Shown here: piece after piece, positions 7,660-13,500 of the stretch
Position numbering within the stretch: position 1 is the first letter of the stretch
How the letters are laid out: the number at the start of each line of letters is the position of its first letter
DNA from: Verrucomicrobia bacterium UBA740
GTDB taxonomy: Bacteria > Verrucomicrobiota > Kiritimatiellia > RFP12 > UBA1067
Length of the DNA stretch: 22,688 nt
NCBI GenBank assembly: GCA_002298665.1
Contig: DBKW01000060.1
Coordinates: forward strand, 12,790 to 35,477
Reading direction: 5' to 3'
The notes under the pieces: model-generated
What the model saw: only the letters and a program-made list of their open reading frames with translations
What the model was told of the DNA's origin: nothing
Database searches by the model: none
Made by a program: the position numbers and the translations under genes

Positions 7660-8907
7660 TTAGTTGGCCGTGCGCGTTTTGCGCAGATAGGGCTGACCGA
7701 TCTCGTCGAGCAGCTTGCGGAACGAACCTTTGCGCACGTTGAACGGCTTGCCGCCCTTGATGCGCGTGAATTCGCACGCGCGGATCTTCGAGCCCTCGTC
7801 CTCGTCCTGCCCGATGACGCCCGAGACGCCCTTGAGTGCGCTCTCGACCGCGACGCGGCAACACTCGTGGATGAGGTTCTTGTCCTTGCGGTTCGGCGCG
7901 GCGGAACGCGCGAAATAGCCCGACTTGAAGACCTGAACCTTTTCCGCCTTCAGAAGCTCGCCGAGGCGCTTGCCGATGTACTGACCGACATTGACCTTGT
8001 CGAGCCGGGGATGGCCGAACGCGTCCATCGGGACCGTTTCGCCGCGCGCCTTCATCGCTTTGATGATGTCGGCGACGCCCGCGCCTTCCGAAATGAAGAT
8101 GTTGACGCTGTCGTACTTGTCCATGATCTTTTTCAGGCGCACCGCTTCCTCCTCGAGGTCGAAGCGCGCTTCCGGCACGTACACCGCGTGCACGTCCTGG
8201 CGTTCGCGCGTCAGCATGAACTCCGGCAGGAAGTCCACCTTGTCCAGCATCTTGCGATAATACTGCGCCGTCTTGTACGTCAGCCAGCCGCAGTTGCGCC
8301 CCATGACCTCGTGCACGATCAGCGAACGCGGGTTGGCGCTGTTCTCCTTCACGACGTTCATGAAGAACTTCGCGCCCTCCTCGGCCGCCGTCCACGCGCC
8401 CAGCGACTGGCGGATCGGATAGACGTCGTTGTCGATCGTCTTCGGCAGACCCACCACGATGAGCGGATAGTCGTTTTCCGCCAGATACGCCGCCAAATCC
8501 GCCGCGGTCGTGTTCGTGTCGTCGCCGCCGATCGTGTGCAGCACGTCCACGCCGTCCTTCACCAGCTGGTCGGCCGCCACCTTCAACGGATCCTCGCCCT
8601 CGCGGACAAGCCCGCGCTTGACGCAGTCCTTGACGTTCGTGAGCTTCACGCGGCTGTTGCCGATCGGCGAACCGCCGTGCTCCGTCAGGACGAGCGCGTG
8701 CTTGCGCACCTCGTCCGTCACCGGGATCGACTCGCCCTTCAAAAGCCCCATGTAGCCGTTGATGTAGCCGATCATTTCGACCTCGGGCGCCTTCTTGGTG
8801 TACTCGTCGATGAGATAACCGATGGAGGAGCTCAGGCAGGGGGCCAGACCGCCCGCCGTGAGGAACGCAACCTTCTTGACTTCTTTCTTCGAATCTTCTT
8901 TTTTCAT
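7660..8907 (-). CDS. pfp: Pyrophosphate-dependent 6-phosphofructokinase
   Basis: Glycolytic enzyme interconverting fructose 6-phosphate and fructose 1,6-bisphosphate, with PPi rather than ATP as the likely phosphoryl donor; 415 aa. The N-terminal glycine-rich loop is FLTAGGLAPCLSSSIG (15-30). The donor-discriminating motif is GGDDT at 127-131, where ATP-dependent enzymes have GGDG; PKTIDND at 155-161 again carries the Lys typical of PPi enzymes (ATP enzymes usually have PGTIDND). VMGRNCGWLT and the C-terminal acceptor-site residues follow. The enzyme would be reversible and would use the PPi released by enzymes such as the adjacent MazG; that link is inference. It begins 47 nt after ribH without a clear Shine-Dalgarno site, in the context TAAGCGTATGAAAA that is shared exactly with fhs. 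mazG follows after 13 nt. Confidence 0.94.
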   Translation of the reverse strand: MKKEDSKKEVKKVAFLTAGGLAPCLSSSIGYLIDEYTKKAPEVEMIGYINGYMGLLKGESIPVTDEVRKHALVLTEHGGSPIGNSRVKLTNVKDCVKRGLVREGEDPLKVAADQLVKDGVDVLHTIGGDDTNTTAADLAAYLAENDYPLIVVGLPKTIDNDVYPIRQSLGAWTAAEEGAKFFMNVVKENSANPRSLIVHEVMGRNCGWLTYKTAQYYRKMLDKVDFLPEFMLTRERQDVHAVYVPEARFDLEEEAVRLKKIMDKYDSVNIFISEGAGVADIIKAMKARGETVPMDAFGHPRLDKVNVGQYIGKRLGELLKAEKVQVFKSGYFARSAAPNRKDKNLIHECCRVAVESALKGVSGVIGQDEDEGSKIRACEFTRIKGGKPFNVRKGSFRKLLDEIGQPYLRKTRTAN

Positions 8908-8954
8908 ACGCTTACGTCTTTTCTGCTTAGTGTTAGTGGATGGAAATTCCGAAA

Positions 8955-9413
8955 TTAGAGCGCACGGACGACGCGCGCCATTTCAATCGCGCTCTGCATG
9001 GCCGAGAAGCCCTTGTTGCCCTGCTTCGTGCCGCAGCGCTCGACCGCCTGCTCCAGGTTCTCCGCGCTGACGACGCCGTCCAGAACGGGCACGCCGGTGT
9101 CGAGCGAAATCTGGCTGAACGCGCGCGCCGTCGTCTCGTTGATCAGTAGCGCGTGCGACGTCGCCCCCTGCACGACCGCGCCCAGACACACCACCGCGTC
9201 GAAGCCTTTCGCCGCGACCTTGCTCGCCGCCAGCGGCAGCTCGTACGCGCCGGGAACGCGCACCAGCAGCAGATCGTCCGTCTGCCCGCCCATGCGCACA
9301 AAGGCGTCTTCGGCGCCCTTGACAAGTTGCTCGGTCAGAAAACTGTTGAAGCGGCTCACGACTATCGCCACTTTCAATCCCTGGGCCAGAAGCTCGCCAT
9401 TGACCTCTCTCAT
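8955..9413 (-). CDS. ribH: 6,7-dimethyl-8-ribityllumazine synthase
   Basis: Penultimate step of riboflavin synthesis, condensing 5-amino-6-ribitylaminouracil with dihydroxybutanone phosphate; the 152-aa length is normal. The family pattern is clear: SRFNSFLTEQLVKGAEDAF (19-37), VPGAYELPLAA (53-63), LGAVVQGATSH with the probable catalytic His, TGVPVLDGVVSAENLEQAVERCG and GTKQGNKG. Two positions usually conserved in classical enzymes differ. The Arg of the IRG loop is Gln, and the Phe of the VPVxFG motif (the substrate-stacking residue, F113 in Bacillus subtilis) is Asp. The catalytic His and the C-terminal Arg and Lys are kept, so an active but divergent enzyme is likely. No other riboflavin gene is nearby. 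A promoter lies 51 nt upstream, and AAGAAGG about 12 nt before the ATG may be the ribosome site. Confidence 0.92.
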   Translation of the reverse strand: MREVNGELLAQGLKVAIVVSRFNSFLTEQLVKGAEDAFVRMGGQTDDLLLVRVPGAYELPLAASKVAAKGFDAVVCLGAVVQGATSHALLINETTARAFSQISLDTGVPVLDGVVSAENLEQAVERCGTKQGNKGFSAMQSAIEMARVVRAL

Positions 9414-9463
9414 CGTGTTGTGATACCTTCTTTATGTTGAAAAATCGACAATTTACGCCCCCT

Positions 9464-9498
9464 ATTATACCAATTATCCGCTTGCCTTGTCTAGGCAA
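9464..9498 (-). promoter_or_regulatory. ribH-pfp-mazG-ispH promoter with -35 palindrome
   Basis: Minus strand -10 TATAAT at 9464-9469, preceded by the extended TGG element. A -35 match TAGACA (5 of 6 to TTGACA) is at 9488-9493 with an 18-nt spacer. The -35 lies in an inverted repeat TTGCCT-(5 nt)-AGGCAA at 9482-9498, a possible operator. The predicted leader is about 44 nt, too short for an FMN riboswitch. Confidence 0.65.
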
Positions 9499-9544
9499 AA
9501 CTTGCACCCGCGCAATCGCAAAAACCAACGCGTCGGACGCCTAA

Positions 9545-9571
9545 CGGGACAACCGGGACGGACGGGACGCC
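9545..9571. repeat. Tandem array, 9-nt period, CGGGACnnn
   Basis: Three units start at 9545, 9554 and 9563, each beginning CGGGAC and followed by AAC, GGA or GCC. On the minus strand this reads as GTCCCG-type repeats. It sits 15 nt from a second array of the same period. Confidence 0.75.
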
Positions 9572-9586
9572 CGCGATGCGTCCAGA

Positions 9587-9613
9587 CAATCCTGTTTATC
9601 CTGTAAATCCTGT
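9587..9613. repeat. Tandem array, 9-nt period, nnATCCTGT
   Basis: Three units: CAATCCTGT, TTATCCTGT and AAATCCTGT on the plus strand (ACAGGATnn on the minus strand). The last unit runs into the left arm of the 19-nt inverted repeat. A fourth copy of the unit, inverted (ACAGGATTG), lies at 9723-9731. Confidence 0.85.
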
Positions 9614-9730
9614 CTAAAACCCGCGCATCTAGCCGACGGGGACGCGCCTAGCCGATTCACACCAAAACGGGCGGCAGGGGACTGCCGCCCGCACGATATT
9701 GGCCGTGGAGAGCGGGTTTTCGACAGGATT
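9606..9730. repeat. 19-nt inverted repeat (18/19) enclosing a hairpin
   Basis: The left arm at 9606-9624 reads AATCCTGTCTAAAACCCGC. The right arm at 9712-9730 has the reverse complement AATCCTGTCGAAAACCCGC, a single mismatch. The arms enclose 87 nt that include the perfect hairpin at 9668-9691. No open reading frame for a transposase is present. The arrangement fits a small dispersed repeat or MITE-like unit, or two inverted copies of one interspersed repeat. Confidence 0.75.
9663..9691 (-). terminator. Hairpin terminator after the ruvB-HAD operon
   Basis: On the minus strand a perfect 10-bp stem, CGGGCGGCAG with CTGCCGCCCG, closes a 4-nt loop (TCCC) and is followed at once by TTTTG. It lies about 88 nt downstream of the HAD hydrolase stop and upstream of the ribH promoter. 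The T-run is short, so it may be a weak terminator or part of the repeat unit. Confidence 0.6.
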
Positions 9731-9778
9731 GGGGTCGAGGCGTCCCACATGTCGCGATTGTCCTGCGTGCCCAGTCGG

Positions 9779-10444
9779 CTAAGCTGGGAAGAAATCGTCG
9801 AACGTATCCACGATGCAGTCGGGGTGGCTCTTTTCGAGCGTGGCGCGGCTGTTGGTCGTCACAACGACCGCCACGCGCATACCGCCTGCGTGCGCCGCTT
9901 CGATGCCCTTGACGGCGTCTTCGAAGACGAGACAGTCCGCCGCGGGCACGTCGAGCCGGGTCGCGGCCGCCAGGAAGCATTCCGGATCGGGCTTCGAACG
10001 CGTATACTGCGACGCGTCGACGACCGCCGCGAAGTCTCCGCGCAGATGGAGCGCGTCAAGTATGAAATCGACATTCGCGCGCGGTCCGCCCGTGGCGACG
10101 GCGCAGGGAATCCCCTTCTCGTGCGCCGCGTCCAGAAGCGCGCGCAGTCCGGGCAGGGGTTTGACGTGCGGCGCATAGAGCGCACGGTAGAGCGCTTCCT
10201 TCTCGTCCGTCAGACGGTCTATTTCGTCCGCGGGCAAATCGCGTCCGACGATGTTGCGGATGTAGTAGCCCGCCTGGGAGCCCATCCAGTCCACGATTTC
10301 CTGTTCGGAGAGGAGGCGTCCGTGGCGGCGCGAGAAAGCCTGCCAGGCTTTGACGTGGTAGGCGCAGTTGTCGACGAGCGTGCCGTCCATGTCGAAGATG
10401 AAGGCGCGCGCAGTCCAGGGCGAGAAGGAGACGGGCTCTTTCAT
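9779..10444 (-). CDS. HAD-superfamily hydrolase, beta-phosphoglucomutase-like
   Basis: Soluble haloacid-dehalogenase superfamily phosphatase or phosphomutase; 221 aa. Motif I is FIFDMDGTLVDN (16-26) with nucleophile D18 and acid/base D20. An alpha-helical cap (about 30-95) follows, then motif II at ATGG (about 117), motif III around SKPDPECF, and motif IV VFEDAVKGIEAA. The pattern places it in subfamily IA near beta-phosphoglucomutase and phosphoglycolate phosphatase, but the substrate cannot be read from sequence. The ATG at 10444 overlaps the ruvB stop (ATGA), so it is co-translated with ruvB. That pairing does not itself define a function; removal of phosphoglycolate or sugar phosphates is only a guess. 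Confidence 0.88.
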   Translation of the reverse strand: MKEPVSFSPWTARAFIFDMDGTLVDNCAYHVKAWQAFSRRHGRLLSEQEIVDWMGSQAGYYIRNIVGRDLPADEIDRLTDEKEALYRALYAPHVKPLPGLRALLDAAHEKGIPCAVATGGPRANVDFILDALHLRGDFAAVVDASQYTRSKPDPECFLAAATRLDVPAADCLVFEDAVKGIEAAHAGGMRVAVVVTTNSRATLEKSHPDCIVDTFDDFFPA

Positions 10445-11433
10445 TTCTCGAGCCCCAGTCGGGAATAGGCAAGCGGCGTGGCGACACGGCCCTTCGGGGT
10501 GCGTTCGAGGTAGCCTTCCATGATCAGGAACGGCTCATACGCCTCCTCGACGGTGTCCGGCTCCTCGCCGACGGAGACGGCAATCGTGGAAAGTCCCACG
10601 GGGCCGCCGCCGAACTTGACGCAAATCGTCTCCAATATGCGGCGATCCATGTCGTCGAGCCCGTGCGGATCGATCTCCAGCAGGCCCAGCGAGGCGGTCG
10701 CCACGGGTCCGGAGATGAAGTTGTCCGCCCGGACCTGCGCATAGTCGCGCACGCGGCGGAGGAGATTGTTGGCGATGCGGGGGGTGCCGCGGCTGCGGCG
10801 GGCGATCTCGAGGGCGCCTTCGGCGTCGATGTCGACGCCGAGCTTGGCGGCGCTGCGCGTGACGATTTCCGCCAGTTCCGGTGGCTGGTAGTAGTCCAGA
10901 CGGTTGACGAGGCCGAAACGGGCACGGAGGGGCGCGGCGATAAGACCGATGCGCGTTGTGGCGCCCACGAGCGTGAAGCGCGGCAGTTCGAGGCGAACGC
11001 TCCGCGCGTTCGGACCCTGGTCGATCATGATGTCGATGGCGAAGTCCTCCATGGCGCTGTAAAGATACTCCTCGACGGTCTTGGCCATGCGGTGGATTTC
11101 GTCGATGAAGACGATGTCGCCGGGTTCGAGCGAGGTGAGGAGACCCGCCAAGTCGCCGGGCTTGGTGATGACGGGTCCGGACGTCGTCTTGACGTGCACG
11201 CCCATCGCCTCGCCGAGGATGTAGGAAAGCGTGGTCTTGCCCAGCCCGGGCGGCCCCGAGAAGAGCACATGGTCCAGCGATTCGCCGCGGTTCTTCGCCG
11301 CCTCGACCGCCAGCATCAGCCGGTCGCGCACCTTGGCCTGACCGACGAAGCCGGAGAAATCGGACGGACGCAACCGGTTGTCGAACGCGGTGTTGCGCGT
11401 ATTCAGTTCATCGCTCTGTCTTTGGATGCTCAT
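10441..11433 (-). CDS. ruvB: Holliday junction branch migration helicase RuvB
   Basis: Hexameric AAA+ motor that drives Holliday junction branch migration with RuvA and RuvC during recombination and repair; 330 aa, normal length. The N-terminal LRPSDFSGFVGQ (21-32) is the family hallmark. Walker A GPPGLGKTT is at 60-68, Walker B FIDEIH at 109-114, and sensor 1 lies in FTLVGATTR. The arginine-finger region LRARFG is followed by the winged-helix domain, with KFGGGPVGLSTIA typical of RuvB. The start at 11433 gives a normal N-terminus, yet the -10 box ends only 11 nt upstream and no Shine-Dalgarno is seen, so the leader is about 5 nt. ruvA and ruvC are not adjacent. The downstream HAD gene overlaps by 4 nt. 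Confidence 0.96.
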   Translation of the reverse strand: MSIQRQSDELNTRNTAFDNRLRPSDFSGFVGQAKVRDRLMLAVEAAKNRGESLDHVLFSGPPGLGKTTLSYILGEAMGVHVKTTSGPVITKPGDLAGLLTSLEPGDIVFIDEIHRMAKTVEEYLYSAMEDFAIDIMIDQGPNARSVRLELPRFTLVGATTRIGLIAAPLRARFGLVNRLDYYQPPELAEIVTRSAAKLGVDIDAEGALEIARRSRGTPRIANNLLRRVRDYAQVRADNFISGPVATASLGLLEIDPHGLDDMDRRILETICVKFGGGPVGLSTIAVSVGEEPDTVEEAYEPFLIMEGYLERTPKGRVATPLAYSRLGLEK

Positions 11434-11444
11434 CTTGAGGGACT

Positions 11445-11472
11445 ATTATACCACATTCGGGCGTTCAATCAA
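11445..11472 (-). promoter_or_regulatory. ruvB promoter, near-leaderless
   Basis: Minus strand -10 TATAAT at 11445-11450 with the extended TGG element. A -35 candidate TTGATT at 11467-11472 has a 16-nt spacer and overlaps the last codons of the upstream phosphorylase gene. The predicted +1 is near 11438, about 5 nt before the ATG. Twelve bases around the -10 (TGTGGTATAATA) are identical to the fhs promoter. Confidence 0.68.
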
Positions 11473-12760
11473 GGGCGGCGAGGACAAGGGGCTGCTCGGG
11501 GACGGGGTCCGGCGAAAACGCGAACGCCTTCAGGAGTTCCGCCGCGGCGCTTTCGAGCCCCTCGGGGCCCGCCGAGGTTTCGAGCGTGGCGAGCGGCGCG
11601 CCTGTGGCGACACGGTCGCCCCGGCGCACGGCCAGCGTCACGCCCGCGCGCGGATCGATACGGTCGCCCGCCTTTTCGCGTCCGGCGCCGAGCTTGAGGG
11701 CGACGCGCGCGACTTTCTCGGCGTCGATTCCGGCGACGTGGCCCGAACGCGGGGCCTGGATGCAGAACTTGGCGACGGGCTCGGCCAGACGCCGTTCGAA
11801 CGCCTCCAGGTCACCGCCCTGCGCGGCGACCATCGCGGCGAACTTCGCGTAGGCGGAACCGTCCGCGAGATGCGCGCGGCAGAGTTCGCGGGCATCGTCC
11901 AGCAGGAGGTCGCGCTCCAGGGCGACCATGCGCGCGGCGAATTCGACGCAGAGCGCGGCGATTGGCTCGAGGTTCGGCGGGGGGCCCTTCAGAAGGACGA
12001 TCGCCTCCGCCACTTCGTTGGCGTTGCCGACGGCGTAGCCGAGGGGCGCGTCCATGTTCGTCAGAAGCGCGGCGGATTTGCGTCCCGCCGCCCGTGCGTC
12101 CTGCACGAGCGCTTCGGCGAGTTCGCGGGCCTCCTCGGGCGTCTTCATGAAGGCGCCGCAGCCATACTTGACGTCGAAAACGAGCGTATGGGCGCCCTCG
12201 GCGAGCTTCTTTGAGAGGATTGAGCTGACAATCAGGGGGATGGAGGCGACCGTGCCCGTGACGTCGCGCAGGGCGTAGAGTTTCTTGTCAGCCGGGGCGA
12301 TTTCTTCCGTCGCCACGGTCATCGAGACGCCCGTCTCCTCGACCACGCGCCGGAAGTCGTCCAGCGAAAGCGCCGCGTTGTAGCCGGGAATCGACTCGAG
12401 CTTGTCGGCCGTTCCGCCCGTGATGCCGAGTCCGCGGCCGGTCAGGGACGGCACGGCCACGCCGCAGGCGGCGGCGAGAGGCTGGATGACGAGGGAGAGC
12501 TTGTCGCCTACGCCGCCCGTGGAGTGCTTGTCGGCGGTCGGGAAGTCCCAGTCGAGGCAGCGGCCCGAATTCTTCATCGCCTCGGTCAAATCGGCCGTCT
12601 CGCGCGCGTTCATGCCGCGGCAGCAGATCGCCATGGCGAGCGCGCTCATCTGGTAGTCGGGTATTTCGCCTCGGGTGAAGCCTTCGACGAATTCGCGGAT
12701 TTCGGCCGAGCCGAGCGCCCGCCCTTCGCGTTTCTTGTCCAAAACCAACTTGGCGATCAT
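11465..12760 (-). CDS. deoA: Thymidine/pyrimidine-nucleoside phosphorylase
   Basis: Nucleoside salvage enzyme that cleaves thymidine or other pyrimidine nucleosides with phosphate, giving free base and (deoxy)ribose 1-phosphate; 431 aa, the usual size. An alpha domain (1-65) precedes the phosphate-binding motif KHSTGGVGDK (78-87) and the family signature around LTGRGLGITGGTADKLES (106-123). The C-terminal beta domain (about 335-431) begins near KFCIQAPRSGHVAGID. Telling DeoA (thymidine) from Pdp (broad) is not possible here, so the symbol is provisional. The ATG at 12760 overlaps the tlyA stop (ATGA) and opens into the typical MIAKLVLDKKREG start; a longer frame to 12829 adds 23 unsupported residues. 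It appears to be the last gene of the long operon before the ruvB promoter. Confidence 0.93.
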   Translation of the reverse strand: MIAKLVLDKKREGRALGSAEIREFVEGFTRGEIPDYQMSALAMAICCRGMNARETADLTEAMKNSGRCLDWDFPTADKHSTGGVGDKLSLVIQPLAAACGVAVPSLTGRGLGITGGTADKLESIPGYNAALSLDDFRRVVEETGVSMTVATEEIAPADKKLYALRDVTGTVASIPLIVSSILSKKLAEGAHTLVFDVKYGCGAFMKTPEEARELAEALVQDARAAGRKSAALLTNMDAPLGYAVGNANEVAEAIVLLKGPPPNLEPIAALCVEFAARMVALERDLLLDDARELCRAHLADGSAYAKFAAMVAAQGGDLEAFERRLAEPVAKFCIQAPRSGHVAGIDAEKVARVALKLGAGREKAGDRIDPRAGVTLAVRRGDRVATGAPLATLETSAGPEGLESAAAELLKAFAFSPDPVPEQPLVLAALD

Positions 12761-13500
12761 TCGGGTTTCCTCCAGTAAGACAGATATTCGATGTTCCCCA
12801 TCTCCTTGCCGCGGACGGGGGATTCGCACAGGCCGCGGAGCTCCAGGCCGAGCGTCTGGCGGGCGAACGCCACGATGCCGTCGCGCGCGGCGAGGCGCAG
12901 GTTTTCGTCGCGGACGAGTCCGCCCGGCGCATGGCCGCGGCCGACCTCGAACTGGGGCTTGATGAGCGCGACGGCTTCACCGCCCGGCGCGAGTACGTCC
13001 ACGATCGGGGGCAGGATGAGCTTGAGCGAGATGAAGGAGACGTCCGTCACGGCGAGAATGGGCGTCTCGGGCAGATCAGCCGGGCGCATGTTGCGGGCGT
13101 TGAAGTTCTCGCGCACCCAGACGCGCGGGTCGACCCGCAGTTTGTAGGCGAGCTGGTTCGTCCCGACGTCGACCGCCATCACCCGCCGCGCCCCGTGCTG
13201 CAGAAGACAGTCCGTGAAGCCGCCCGTCGAAGAGCCGACATCGAGGCAGATCTTGCCTTCCGCGTCCAGTCCGAGCGGACCGAAGCTGGCGAAGGCGCCC
13301 TCCAGCTTGTCGCCGCCGCGCGAGACGAAGCGGGGCGGGGCGGCGATTTCGAGCGGCGTTCCGGGGTCTATCGGGCGCGAAGCCTTCGTCTCGACCTGTC
13401 CGGCGACGCGCACCTTGCCCTCCAGGACGAGCGCCTGGGCGCGGGTTCGGCTTTCGCACAGACCCTTCTCGACGAGAAGAACGTCCAGACGCTTTTTCAC
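12757..13500 (-). CDS. tlyA: TlyA-family rRNA 2'-O-methyltransferase
   Basis: TlyA-type SAM-dependent methyltransferase, in characterised members modifying cytidine 2'-O positions in 16S and 23S rRNA; 247 aa. An N-terminal S4 RNA-binding domain (about 1-60: KRLDVLLVEKGLCESRTRAQ) joins a FtsJ-like Rossmann domain. RFVSRGGDKLEGA lies at 57-69, the SAM-binding loop DVGSSTGGFTD at 87-97, then DVSFISLKLILP and LIKPQFEVGR. The start is GTG at 13500, overlapping the stop of the PEGA gene (GTGA); no better ATG precedes it. Some family members are annotated as haemolysins, but nothing here supports that activity. Its place behind envelope genes looks like shared transcription rather than shared function. 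Confidence 0.92.
   Translation of the reverse strand: MKKRLDVLLVEKGLCESRTRAQALVLEGKVRVAGQVETKASRPIDPGTPLEIAAPPRFVSRGGDKLEGAFASFGPLGLDAEGKICLDVGSSTGGFTDCLLQHGARRVMAVDVGTNQLAYKLRVDPRVWVRENFNARNMRPADLPETPILAVTDVSFISLKLILPPIVDVLAPGGEAVALIKPQFEVGRGHAPGGLVRDENLRLAARDGIVAFARQTLGLELRGLCESPVRGKEMGNIEYLSYWRKPE

Larger units (their letters stand above)
9414..9778. other. Gene-free, repeat-rich intergenic stretch
   Basis: This 365-nt stretch between the HAD hydrolase stop and the ribH start has no credible gene. From low to high coordinates it holds the ribH leader and promoter, two 9-nt-period arrays, two direct copies of CTAGCCGA (9629-9636, 9648-9655), a perfect GC-rich hairpin and a 19-nt inverted repeat. 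A 69-codon minus-strand reading frame at 9541-9750 is only the translation of these repeats (Ser-Arg-Pro and Gln-Asp periodicity) and is not called. Confidence 0.8.

Noticed and set aside
9414..9457. FMN riboswitch before ribH
   Set aside because: The predicted leader is only about 44 nt, far shorter than an FMN aptamer, and its conserved elements are not seen.
9545..9613. CRISPR array
   Set aside because: Units are 9 nt long and contiguous without spacers, and no cas gene is present.
9541..9750. Small 69-codon reading frame in the repeat region
   Set aside because: It is a translation of the two tandem arrays and hairpin, with no ribosome site or conserved pattern.
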